Assembly (NCBI GenBank): GCA_946186925.1
Contig: CAMHPA010000028.1
Location: 1-33,159 of the forward strand
Reading direction: 5' to 3'
Origin: an uncultured Bacteroidota bacterium
GTDB lineage: Bacteria > Bacteroidota > Bacteroidia > Bacteroidales > SZUA-534
DNA: 33,159 nt
Both the position numbers and the translations under genes were made by a program. The notes under the pieces are model-generated. The model saw nothing but the letters and a program-made list of their open reading frames with translations. It was not told where the DNA came from and did not search any database. Positions 25,248 through 33,038 of the stretch are shown here, piece by piece; within the stretch, counting starts at the first letter, position 1; the number at the start of each line of letters is the position of its first letter.

Positions 25248-26012
25248 ATGAATTTCAACAAGACATCGAACCCGACACTGGGCGAAAAAATCATTAAAGA
25301 TTACGCATTTGCCGCCACCGATGGCGCAATGACGGTGCAAGGCACGATAAACAAAATTGCTCTGCTGCTGGCGCTTGTGATTGCCGGCGCGGTTTTCACG
25401 TGGGCAAAAACTATGAGCGGTGTTGAGACTGGCAGCGTTGTTGGTGTTCAGGGCTGGATGATTGGCGGCAGCTTTTCGGCATTCATCCTTGCACTCATCA
25501 TCACGTTCAAAAAGAACCTTGCGCCGATTCTGTCGCCGGTTTACGCCATCTGCGAAGGCCTTTGTCTTGGTGCTCTTTCGGCTTATTTCGAAGTGATGTT
25601 TCCAGGTTTGGTAATGCGCGCTGTCCTGCTCACATTCAGCGTTTTATTCGGTATGCTCTTCATGTACAAGGTGCAGATTATTAAGGTTACGCAACGCTTC
25701 CGCGCGATAGTTCTGGCTGCCACCGTCGGCATTGCACTGGCTTATCTGATTTCGTTCATACTCAGCCTGTTCGGTGTCAATATGAGCTTCATCTTGGGTG
25801 GTGGTTCGTTTGGGCTTATCATCAGCTTGGTGGTTGTGGCTGTTGCCGCGCTTAATCTGGTTCTCGATTTCGATTTCATCGAGAAAGGCACCGAAGCCGG
25901 CCTTCCATCGTTCTTCGAGTGGTACGGCGCTTTCGGCCTGATGGTGACGCTCATCTGGCTCTACATTGAGATTCTGCGCCGGTTGGCAACTATCGCCAGC
26001 AATAGGGACTGA
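25248..26012 (+). CDS. Bax inhibitor-1/YccA-family membrane protein
   Basis: 254-residue integral membrane protein of the Bax inhibitor-1-like family (Bax1-I). A soluble N-terminus with TSNPTLGEK (4-12) precedes seven predicted membrane helices, beginning near residue 37 and ending near 245. Bacterial members such as YetJ are pH-sensitive calcium leak channels; whether this branch shares that activity is unknown. Inner-membrane location. It is followed by a strong terminator and is likely monocistronic. Upstream, TTGGTACATTTTTTGTC (25180-25196) resembles a degenerate sigma-54 site but lacks the -12 GC. Confidence 0.9.
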   Translation: MNFNKTSNPTLGEKIIKDYAFAATDGAMTVQGTINKIALLLALVIAGAVFTWAKTMSGVETGSVVGVQGWMIGGSFSAFILALIITFKKNLAPILSPVYAICEGLCLGALSAYFEVMFPGLVMRAVLLTFSVLFGMLFMYKVQIIKVTQRFRAIVLAATVGIALAYLISFILSLFGVNMSFILGGGSFGLIISLVVVAVAALNLVLDFDFIEKGTEAGLPSFFEWYGAFGLMVTLIWLYIEILRRLATIASNRD

Positions 26013-26064
26013 TTATCAGCTAGAAAATTGAATAATTATCACATCTGTATGTGATTTCGATTAT

Positions 26065-26095
26065 GCTCTCCCATTATTGGGGGAGCTTTTTTTTT
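26065..26095 (+). terminator. terminator after the Bax-inhibitor-like gene
   Basis: 8-bp stem GCTCTCCC / GGGGGAGC (one G-T pair) with loop ATTATT, followed by nine T residues. It separates this gene from the convergent response regulator gene. Confidence 0.9.
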
Positions 26096-26193
26096 GTATT
26101 GATATTCAACCCATTTTAAACGGCGCTCACCTTTCAAACATACTACTCCACTATGACATTCATATCCATGTGAGGTTCGGTATAATAGTAATT

Positions 26194-27369
26194 TCAGTTC
26201 ACGCTTCCCAGCGGATGTGCATAAAGTTGCACATCTTTGGCCGTGATGTTCTTGTCGCAAAGGATGAGCAGGCGCTCAATCACGTTGCGCAGTTCGCGGA
26301 TGTTGCCCGTCCAGTTGATTTTCTGCAGTTCGGCCAGGGCATCGGGCTCGATGGTAGATTTGGCCACGCCCGACTCTTCGCAAATCTGCGTGATGAAATA
26401 GTCGGCCAGAAGCGGAATGTCTTCAACACGCTCGTTCAGCGTGGGCACCTGAATCAGAATCACGCTCAGGCGGTGGTACAGGTCTTCGCGGAAGCGGCCA
26501 GCCTTAATCTCTTCTTCAAGATTCTTGTTTGTGGCGGCTATCACCCTGACATTCACATCAATATCCTTATCGGCACCCACGCGGGTGATTTTGTTCTCTT
26601 GCAGTGCGCGCAGCACTTTGGCTTGCGCCGAAAGGCTCATATCGCCAATCTCGTCAAGGAAAATGGTGCCGCCGTCGGCCTGCTCGAATTTTCCAGCGCG
26701 GTCTTTCACCGCACCCGTAAACGAACCTTTCATATGGCCAAACAGTTCGCTCTCAATTAGTTCCGATGGAATGGCGGCGCAGTTCACTTCAACAAACGCA
26801 GCGTCGGCGCGGTTGCTCAGGCTGTGAATCATCCGAGCCACCACTTCCTTACCCGTGCCGTTCTGGCCAGTGATGAGCACGCGGGCGTCGGTTGGGGCCA
26901 CCTTCTCAATCATCGCCTTAATCAGTTTCAGCGGTGCCGACTCGCCAATCAGTTCGCGGTTTTTGGCGGCCACCTTCTTTCGCAGCGTCTTGGTTTCGGT
27001 CACCAGTTTGCCCTTGTCCATTGCGTTGCGCAGGGTGATGAGCAGACGGTTCAAGTCGAGCGGCTTCTCAATGAAGTCGAAAGCGCCCATCTTGATGGCT
27101 TTCACGGCAGTGTCAACCGTTCCGTGGCCCGAAATCATCACCACGGGCAGGTCGGGGTAGTCCTTCGACACCTGCTCAAGCACTTCCATACCGTCGATGC
27201 CTTCCATTTTAATGTCGAGCAGCAGCGCGTCGAACGTTTCCTTCTTCAGCAGTTCGAGCCCTTCAGTGCCGTTGGCGGCCAAGCTCACGCGGTGTTTTTC
27301 GTATTCAAGAATCTCTTTCAGCGAGTTGCGGATGGCGCGTTCGTCATCAATAACAAGTATGTGTGCCAT
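26194..27369 (-). CDS. NtrC-family sigma-54 response regulator without DNA-binding domain
   Basis: 391 residues. A receiver domain (1-120) has acidic pocket D8-D9, phosphoacceptor D52 in LLLDIKM and K102; an AAA+ domain (about 140-365) follows with Walker A GQNGTGKE (168-175), the sigma-54 contact loop GSFTGA (215-220, Ser for the usual Ala), Walker B TIFLDE (235-240) and arginine-rich REDLYHR. The chain ends at 391 shortly after IRELRNVIERLLILC, with no Fis-type helix-turn-helix. It should remodel sigma-54 RNA polymerase upon phosphorylation. No sensor kinase is adjacent. It starts 1 base after the Ppx stop, so both are co-translated. FlgR of Helicobacter is a known HTH-less example. Confidence 0.92.
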   Translation of the reverse strand: MAHILVIDDERAIRNSLKEILEYEKHRVSLAANGTEGLELLKKETFDALLLDIKMEGIDGMEVLEQVSKDYPDLPVVMISGHGTVDTAVKAIKMGAFDFIEKPLDLNRLLITLRNAMDKGKLVTETKTLRKKVAAKNRELIGESAPLKLIKAMIEKVAPTDARVLITGQNGTGKEVVARMIHSLSNRADAAFVEVNCAAIPSELIESELFGHMKGSFTGAVKDRAGKFEQADGGTIFLDEIGDMSLSAQAKVLRALQENKITRVGADKDIDVNVRVIAATNKNLEEEIKAGRFREDLYHRLSVILIQVPTLNERVEDIPLLADYFITQICEESGVAKSTIEPDALAELQKINWTGNIRELRNVIERLLILCDKNITAKDVQLYAHPLGSVN

Positions 27370-27370
27370 T

Positions 27371-28303
27371 TCAAAGTGTGTTTTCGAGTTGAATTGCGAC
27401 GCCTTCGGTCAGGGCGTACGACGATTGAGTAATGCTTGTAACTTGCGTCTTGTCAAGCAGATACTTGACAAAAGTTGACGACATCACAATGGTGTCCTGA
27501 CGCAGCGGCTCGAGCCCTAGAATCAGGGCGCGCTTGTCGCGGGTGGTGTTGGTGATGGTTTTGTAGATGCCGTTGAAATCGTCGGCAGTGAAGTTCGAGT
27601 GCTTCGAGTTGAGCGGCAGCGGCCGTTGGGTTTTCTTCTGATGAATCATTTCGGCGAAACTGTCGAACGCCCCAGCCGAGCCTATAAGCCGCGTGACGGG
27701 GTACTGCTTGATGGCTTCGTTGAAGTCGGTCATCTTCTCGTCGAGATAGTGGTTGATGCTGGCAATCTCGCCTGGCGTGATGGGGTCCGATGGCTTGAAA
27801 AGTTCCAGCAGTCGGGCGCTGCCCAGTTCGTAACTTGCCGACCAGAGCATCTTGTCTTCGCGGCCGATAATCACTTCGTTGTTGCCGCCGCCAATATCCA
27901 CCATCATATAGTTGCTGTCGCCCTGCGGCGGAACGGCGCAGAGCATCGCGTTGAAGACGTATTTGGTTTCTTCTTCGCCCGAGATTGGCGTAATCTGAAT
28001 GCCTAGGTCGCGGCTCACCTTCTCAATCAGGTGCGCCGAGTTGTTGGCGCTGCGGATGGCCGATGTGCCAAAGGCGAACACCTTCTCGCAGCCGTAGTCC
28101 TTAATCAGACTGCTGTAGTCGCGCAGCACGGCGAACGAGCGGGCAAAGGCCTTGTCGGTCAGATTGCCAGTCATCAGCCCTTCTTTGCCCAGCATCACGG
28201 CCGATTTTGTTTTCAGCAGATAGTCGGTCGGCTGCCCCTTGCGGATGTCGGCAATCAGAATGTTGAACGTGTTGGTTCCCAAATCGATAATCGCAACTTT
28301 CAT
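27371..28303 (-). CDS. Ppx/GppA-family phosphatase
   Basis: 310-residue member of the exopolyphosphatase/guanosine pentaphosphatase family (ASKHA fold). Two nucleotide-binding phosphate loops are visible, IIDLGTNTFNILIAD (5-19) and MMVDIGGGNNEVIIG (about 143-157), and the catalytic Glu lies in SGEEETKY near 119-126. At about 300 residues it is the short form lacking the C-terminal HD domains of E. coli Ppx, as usual in Bacteroidota. It hydrolyses polyphosphate ends or pppGpp; which one cannot be decided here. It is 126 bases downstream of the ABC permease gene and directly precedes the sigma-54 regulator gene. Confidence 0.93.
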   Translation of the reverse strand: MKVAIIDLGTNTFNILIADIRKGQPTDYLLKTKSAVMLGKEGLMTGNLTDKAFARSFAVLRDYSSLIKDYGCEKVFAFGTSAIRSANNSAHLIEKVSRDLGIQITPISGEEETKYVFNAMLCAVPPQGDSNYMMVDIGGGNNEVIIGREDKMLWSASYELGSARLLELFKPSDPITPGEIASINHYLDEKMTDFNEAIKQYPVTRLIGSAGAFDSFAEMIHQKKTQRPLPLNSKHSNFTADDFNGIYKTITNTTRDKRALILGLEPLRQDTIVMSSTFVKYLLDKTQVTSITQSSYALTEGVAIQLENTL

Positions 28304-28387
28304 TTTTCAGTGTTTTTCGGAGCGGTCCGTTTCAAGTTTCGCGCAAGTTACACATTTAATCGGTGTTGGCAAAAGATTCAAACCTTC

Positions 28388-28437
28388 AGCCATTCACTCA
28401 TTCAATCCTTCAATCCTTCTCTCATTCACTCATCGCC
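28388..28437. repeat. degenerate short repeats (TTCAATCC type)
   Basis: Between ppx and the permease gene the sequence consists of loosely repeated CATTCACTCATTCAATCC and CTTCAATCC units. Similar units occur at 31950-32005. Confidence 0.5.
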
Positions 28438-29764
28438 TAATCCACCGCCAAATCTCTTTCAATGTCGATTTTTTGCCGTACATCAGTATGCCCGTGCGGT
28501 ATATTTTGCCAGCCAGCCAGGTGCAGACCACAAAAGTGGCTATCAGCAGCGCGGCCGATAGGAAAATTTCTGAATAGGGCACGCCGTAGGGGATTCGCGT
28601 CAGCATCGAGACGGGCGCGGTGAACGGTATAATGCTCAACCAGAATATCATAGGGCTGTCGGGGTTGGCAATGGTTCCCGTCATCACAATGATTGACAGC
28701 AGCAGCGGCGCGCTCAGCGGCAGAATGAACTGCTGAGTGTCGGCTTCGTTGTCAACCATCGAGCCAACGGCCGCGAAAAGTGAGCCGTAGAGCAAGTATC
28801 CGCCCAAAAAGAAGAAGATGAACGACAGGATGATAACCCCGAAATTGATGTTGCCCACGGTGCCGAGCATCGCCTTCAGTTCGTCGGCCATCTCGTCGGT
28901 AGTTGGTTGGGCCTGAGCGAGTTGGCTTCCGCCCTGCGACATCAGCGGCTGCGCCGTCTCAACCCCGATGGCGGCAGTGTCGGGCATCAGCATCGGCGCT
29001 ACGGCCGAATAGATGCTGAATGTCAGCACAATCCACAGGGCAAACTGCGTGAGCGTGACCAGCCCCACGCCGATAATCTTGCCCGCCATCAGTTGTGCGG
29101 GCCGCACCGACGACACAATCACCTCGACAATTCGGTTCGTCTTCTCTTCAATCACGCCGCGCATTACCGCACTGCCCGACAGGAAGATAGCCATATAAAC
29201 CAAAAATCCCATCAGGTAACTCAACACCAGTTTCAGCGTCATATTGTCGCTTTCCTCGCGGCCGTCGTCGGTCATTTTTATGGTGTTGATGTTGATGTTC
29301 GTTTTCACCGCCGACAGAATGCCAGGGTCCACGCCGCACGACCGCAGTTTCTCGTTTTCGAGCCGTTTCTCGATGGCGTTCGAGATGTGCATCCGCAGGT
29401 CGAGATTGATGGTTTTGTCGGAATACAGGCTCACCGCGTTGTCGGAATTCACAATTTGGTGGCTGATGTATAGCAACGCGTAAAACCCTGATTCACTGAA
29501 CTGTGACTTGTATTTATGCAAATTCGCGTCGGGCGTATAGACGAACTTTATGTAGTCCGTTTCGGGCAGTTGACCGCGGAAAATATGGGTGCTGTCAACC
29601 ACCTGCACAATCCTAACTTCGGTGTTGTTCATATTCATAATCAGCGACGGGGCAATCATCAGACCCGCAAACAGCAGCGGCCCCAGAATGCTCATAATTA
29701 TGAAACTCTTGTTCTTGACGCGCGTCAGATACTCGCGTTCGATTATGGTGAGAATTTTTTTCAT
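28430..29764 (-). CDS. ABC-2 type transporter permease (NatB-like)
   Basis: 444-residue permease. A short cytoplasmic N-terminus with ILTIIEREYLTRVKNKSF leads into membrane helix 1 (about 22-42), then a large extracytoplasmic domain (about 45-180), then five or more helices from about 190 to 430 (for example YLMGFLVYMAIFLSGSAV and FGVIILSFIFFFLGGYLLY). This is the arrangement of NatB and related Na+ or drug exporters. The substrate is unknown. Its ATPase partner gene lies 176 bases upstream in the same direction. The start ATG at 29764 matches the family's usual first residues. Confidence 0.9.
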   Translation of the reverse strand: MKKILTIIEREYLTRVKNKSFIIMSILGPLLFAGLMIAPSLIMNMNNTEVRIVQVVDSTHIFRGQLPETDYIKFVYTPDANLHKYKSQFSESGFYALLYISHQIVNSDNAVSLYSDKTINLDLRMHISNAIEKRLENEKLRSCGVDPGILSAVKTNININTIKMTDDGREESDNMTLKLVLSYLMGFLVYMAIFLSGSAVMRGVIEEKTNRIVEVIVSSVRPAQLMAGKIIGVGLVTLTQFALWIVLTFSIYSAVAPMLMPDTAAIGVETAQPLMSQGGSQLAQAQPTTDEMADELKAMLGTVGNINFGVIILSFIFFFLGGYLLYGSLFAAVGSMVDNEADTQQFILPLSAPLLLSIIVMTGTIANPDSPMIFWLSIIPFTAPVSMLTRIPYGVPYSEIFLSAALLIATFVVCTWLAGKIYRTGILMYGKKSTLKEIWRWIRR

Positions 29765-29940
29765 TTAGGATTTTTGATTTAATGATTTCGCACAGATTAC
29801 GCAGATTTGACTGATTAACACAGATTTAATCTGTTCGCAAATCTTATTATTCCGCTCTTTTAACCTTACTCATTACACTTTATTCATTACCGATTGACTG
29901 TTGTCAGATGTCTGTTGTCCGAAGTCCCCAAAAATGTTAC

Positions 29941-30855
29941 TCAACTATTCCCCACCGCCTTGATGAAGATGTCGTTCATATTGGGAATCAACTCGTTGAA
30001 TTGCGTAATCTGCACTTCGGGCAGAAGCGCGGCAAGCAGTTGGTTGTAGGTGAATCCAGGCTTCATCTCGCCGCTGATGCGGTTGACGGCGCCCGACTCG
30101 TCGTCTTTCACAACAACCATCGGCTCAATCAGTTGCATTGCCTTGCTGTGTTCGCCTATGTAATTGAGTTCGAATAGGTTGAGTTTGAACTGCTGACGAA
30201 TTTCGCCAACCGTGCCGTCGAGCACCTTCCGCGACTTGTTGATGAGCGCAATGTGGTCGCAAATCTCTTCAACCGACGCCATATTGTGGGTTGAGAAGAT
30301 GATGGTTGCGCCGTTATCTTTCAGATTCAGAATCTCTTGCTTGAGCAGATTGGCGTTGATGGGGTCGAATCCGCTGAACGGCTCGTCGAAGATGAGCAGC
30401 TGCGGCTCGTGCAGCACGGTGGTGATGAACTGCACCTTCTGCTGCATACCCTTCGAGAGTTCCTCAACCTTGCGGTTCCACCAGCCGCCAATCTCAAACT
30501 TGTCGAACCACTCTTTCAGCCGCCGTGTGGCGTCGGCTTTTGTAAGTCCCTTGAGTTGTGCCAGATAGACGGCTTGTTCGCCCACCTTCATTTTCTTGTA
30601 AAGGCCGCGCTCTTCGGGCATATAGCCGATTTTGCTGATGTCGTCGGGCCCGATTGGGTGGCCGTCGAACAGCACGGTGCCGCTGTCGGGTGCGGTAATC
30701 TGATTGATGATGCGGATGAGCGTTGTCTTGCCCGCACCGTTAGGTCCCAACAGCCCGAACACTATGCCCTGCGGCACTTGCAGACTCACGCTGTCGAGCG
30801 CCGTGTGGCCGTCGTATTGTTTGCAAACATTGATGGTTTCAAGAATCGGTGTCAT
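29941..30855 (-). CDS. ABC transporter ATP-binding protein (NatA-like)
   Basis: 304-residue ATPase. Walker A GPNGAGKTT is at 37-45, the signature LSKGMQQKV near 135-143 and Walker B LLIFDEPFSGFD near 155-166, with the H-loop in FSTHN following. A C-terminal region of about 90 residues beyond the nucleotide-binding domain is typical of DUF4162-bearing exporter ATPases. It energises the downstream permease. The ATG at 30855 is preferred over a TTG three codons earlier. It is separated from the permease by 176 bases that contain dispersed-repeat-like sequence, so the genes may not be tightly coupled. Confidence 0.93.
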   Translation of the reverse strand: MTPILETINVCKQYDGHTALDSVSLQVPQGIVFGLLGPNGAGKTTLIRIINQITAPDSGTVLFDGHPIGPDDISKIGYMPEERGLYKKMKVGEQAVYLAQLKGLTKADATRRLKEWFDKFEIGGWWNRKVEELSKGMQQKVQFITTVLHEPQLLIFDEPFSGFDPINANLLKQEILNLKDNGATIIFSTHNMASVEEICDHIALINKSRKVLDGTVGEIRQQFKLNLFELNYIGEHSKAMQLIEPMVVVKDDESGAVNRISGEMKPGFTYNQLLAALLPEVQITQFNELIPNMNDIFIKAVGNS

Positions 30856-30978
30856 ATTTCGCAATCGATTTTTATGCGCGGTAAATTTAAGGGGAAAAGT
30901 TGAAAATGTGCAATTTCACAAAATCTCAAGCGCAATAAGTGTTGGTGTCTTGTTGATGCCTGCTGTGTTGTCTGTGTT

Positions 30979-30994
30979 CCCGATAACTATCGGG
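30979..30994. repeat. palindrome CCCGATAACTATCGGG
   Basis: Perfect 7-bp arms around a 2-base centre. It interrupts a sequence of the form TCTGTGTT...CTGTGCGAA, which resembles dispersed sequences at 1130-1155 and 29789-29840. Confidence 0.6.
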
Positions 30995-31040
30995 GCTGTG
31001 CGAACAAACGGACGCACGCGGTGCATTTCCACCCAAACCG

Positions 31041-31153
31041 CTACTCTTCCTCGTCCATTATAGCCTCAAACAGCATTTGCGCCACGCGGTGGCCGCCCTT
31101 GCGGTTGAAGTGCGTGTAGTCTTTCTGCGCCATTCCGCTCTCAACCCACACGG
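31041..31153 (-). pseudogene. 3' fragment of an SGNH hydrolase paralogue
   Basis: On the minus strand these 113 bases encode VWVESGMAQKDYTHFNRKGG and the rest of the C-terminus to the stop of the SGNH hydrolase at 18698-20134, residue for residue. Upstream on that strand the frame meets a TAG within about 30 bases, so nothing can be expressed. Two base differences from the intact gene, both in third positions, and abrupt loss of similarity on both sides. Confidence 0.9.
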
Positions 31154-31265
31154 AAAAATGCGAATTGCAATGGTTCTATACCGATGGTTTTACTTTAGTC
31201 GCAAACGCCTATCTCCAATATACGAAGGAAACGCCCAATAAGCAATAGTCAGTCGGTAATAGCTT

Positions 31266-31306
31266 TGGCCAAATCGAATGCAGCGAGCATCGGTTTGGCC
31301 ATTTTT
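31266..31306 (+). terminator. strong hairpin, possible orphan terminator
   Basis: TGGCCAAATCGAATGC pairs with GCATCGGTTTGGCCA (one bulged A, one G-T pair) around loop AGCGA and is followed by TTTTT on the plus strand. No plus-strand gene precedes it; on the minus strand it lies 30 bases after the TrmH-family gene but has no T-run. It may be left over from a lost plus-strand gene or serve the minus-strand gene as a 3' stabiliser. Confidence 0.5.
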
Positions 31307-31330
31307 ATGATTTCAAAAGACAATCAACTG

Positions 31331-31873
31331 CTAATCAGTGCTTTCAAACTTGAATTTCCGAAACACTTCCCAAAGCACAATTCCTGCGCTCACCGATATG
31401 TTGAACGAGTGCTTGGTGCCCACTTGTGGAATCTCGATGCAGCCGTCGCTGGCGTCGACAACATCCTGCGCCACGCCGTTCACCTCGTGACCGAAGATGA
31501 GAGCGTACTTCTTCCCCACTGCGGGGACAAAATCCTGCAAGGCGATGCTGCCCTCGGCCTGCTCAACCGACAGAATGGTGTAGCCCTCGGCCCGCAACTC
31601 TGCCACAGCGTCGAGCGTTGATGCAAAATGCTTCCACTCAACCGATTCGGTGGCGCCAAGTGCCGTTTTGTTGATGTCTTTGTTGGGCGGCGTGGCCACT
31701 ATTCCGCACAGACAGAGACGCTCTGCACCCAGGCAGTCGGCCGTGCGGAACACCGAGCCCACATTATTGGCGCTGCGCACATTGTCGAGCACAATGGCCA
31801 CTGGCATTTTCGCGGCGCGGCGGTACTCCTCAACCGTCAGCCGCCCAAGTTCATCGTTTGTGAGTTTACGCAT
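31331..31873 (-). CDS. TrmH/SpoU-family RNA 2'-O-methyltransferase
   Basis: 180-residue SPOUT methyltransferase. The three knot motifs are visible: DNVRSANNVGSVFRTADCLG (motif 1, starting near 28), ALIFGHEVNGV (motif 2, near 126-136) and IPQVGTKHSFNISVSAGIVL (motif 3, near 149-168), including the N of the conserved SLNVS-like stretch. It would use S-adenosylmethionine to methylate a ribose in tRNA or rRNA; the target is not evident. I start at the ATG at 31873 rather than a TTG two codons earlier. Transcribed alone or from a weak upstream promoter; the 83-base leader region is full of degenerate TTGAATCA-type repeats. Confidence 0.9.
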   Translation of the reverse strand: MRKLTNDELGRLTVEEYRRAAKMPVAIVLDNVRSANNVGSVFRTADCLGAERLCLCGIVATPPNKDINKTALGATESVEWKHFASTLDAVAELRAEGYTILSVEQAEGSIALQDFVPAVGKKYALIFGHEVNGVAQDVVDASDGCIEIPQVGTKHSFNISVSAGIVLWEVFRKFKFESTD

Positions 31874-31876
31874 AAT

Positions 31877-32005
31877 CAAATTATTGAATTACTGATGGAT
31901 TGAATCACTGAAAGTTTGACTGATTGAATCATCGAAGGGCTGATTTATTGTGTCATTCACACATTCAATCCTTCACGCATACAGTTATTCAGTCCTTCAA
32001 TCATC
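31877..32005. repeat. degenerate short repeats (ATTGAATCA / TTCAATCC)
   Basis: The intergenic stretch and the start of the next gene's 3' end hold units such as ATTGAATCAC, GATTGAATCATCG, ATTCAATCCTTCA and GTCCTTCAATCATC. Similar to 28388-28437; the last part overlaps the end of the DUF2752 gene. Confidence 0.45.
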
Positions 32006-32385
32006 TGCCCCATCGCCATCGGCGCAAAGGCGCACAAAAATAGTAAAGTTGAAATTATGGCGTCGGTAAGAATCAGCGGGCGGCGTTTGTCGGCACAAAA
32101 AATGTAAATTGCGCTAAACGCAAGGCGCATAATTAGTTGCACAACAAAAAACGCAAAAATGCCGACTGAATAATGGTTGAATTGCAAGGCCGCGTCCAGA
32201 TTTCCGCGCATCAGTTCCGACAAGGCGCGCTGAAGGCCCGTGCTGGTGAGCGTCCCTGGCACAAGGGCGTGGACGGGGTAATCGGCATCGGACGAAAAAA
32301 TGCCGAAGTATGCCAGCACTGCTGTCAATACTACGGCAAATATCAGATTACAAATAATATACGGTTCACGCCAAACGTCCCGCAT
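31957..32385 (-). CDS. DUF2752-like membrane protein
   Basis: 142 residues from the ATG at 32385, which overlaps the stop codon of the upstream DUF4190 gene (TGATG), implying translational coupling. Three or four membrane segments are predicted (about 10-30, 72-96, 106-124). Residues 41-70, with GTLTSTGLQRAL followed by RGNLDAALQFN, align with the DUF2752 core, but the two Cys of the usual CPxCGLTRA motif are replaced by Leu and Thr. Function unknown; inner-membrane location. The longer open frame to 32586 is a shadow of the upstream gene. Confidence 0.7.
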   Translation of the reverse strand: MRDVWREPYIICNLIFAVVLTAVLAYFGIFSSDADYPVHALVPGTLTSTGLQRALSELMRGNLDAALQFNHYSVGIFAFFVVQLIMRLAFSAIYIFCADKRRPLILTDAIISTLLFLCAFAPMAMGQMIEGLNNCMREGLNV

Positions 32386-32897
32386 CACTTCTTCTTCCGC
32401 GTGGCAATGTCCATATTCATTTTTTTCCCGTTCTCGTCGGTTATCGACATTTTGACAATAGTGTCGTTCGGGTTTATATCGAGATGCACGCTGGCAGGAT
32501 TGTTCATACTGTCGAGAATGGCGCCAAGACGCACCATTGTGCTGTCGGTACCTTCGAATATCTCTTCGTCGGTCTCGATTCTCCACTCGAAATTGTTTTT
32601 GAAATCGTTGAAAATATTTTTCTCGCGGACATCCATCTTGAAAACCGCCGTCATCCAGGCGATGATGAAAATCAGTGCGAAAGCCGATGTCACGATTCCT
32701 GTGACGGCCATCCCCACCGACGAACCGCCTTCAACAGCCTGCTTGCACGATATGCAGCCAAGCACCAGAGCCACAACTGCTATCGGCAAAAAAGCCATTC
32801 CAACGCACGGTATCATACTGAATATTACCGCAACTATTCCGCAAACCATTGAAGCAATGCCCAATCCGCGTCCGTTTTGTTTCTTCTGTGTTTCCAT
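32385..32897 (-). CDS. DUF4190-domain membrane protein
   Basis: 170 residues from the ATG at 32897. Residues 10-85 hold the DUF4190 domain: three membrane helices (about 12-30, 35-50, 62-84) with the Gly-rich LGIASMVCGIVAVIFSMIPC and the paired Cys of LGCISCKQA. A charged C-terminal domain of about 85 residues follows and ends KKK; its many Asp and Met residues show no known motif. It is the first gene of a two-gene operon with the DUF2752-like gene. Function unknown. Confidence 0.78.
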   Translation of the reverse strand: METQKKQNGRGLGIASMVCGIVAVIFSMIPCVGMAFLPIAVVALVLGCISCKQAVEGGSSVGMAVTGIVTSAFALIFIIAWMTAVFKMDVREKNIFNDFKNNFEWRIETDEEIFEGTDSTMVRLGAILDSMNNPASVHLDINPNDTIVKMSITDENGKKMNMDIATRKKK

Positions 32898-33038
32898 AGT
32901 CAATCATTTTTTGTTCAAAACCGATATAAAGACGAAGGCGGCGGGGGAATGTTACAGTTTGGACGGAATTATTTTGATTTTTTTGAGAGATGCGGATACT
33001 TGATGCTTTTCGAAACTGGCTAAATTCATAATGCAGTT

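Larger units (their letters stand above)
30856..31330. other. gene-poor region with a gene remnant and hairpins
   Basis: 475 bases without an intact gene between two minus-strand genes. It contains a palindrome CCCGATA-AC-TATCGGG (30979-30994), an SGNH-gene fragment (31041-31153) and a strong hairpin (31266-31301). The presence of remnants suggests that a paralogous gene was lost here. Confidence 0.8.
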
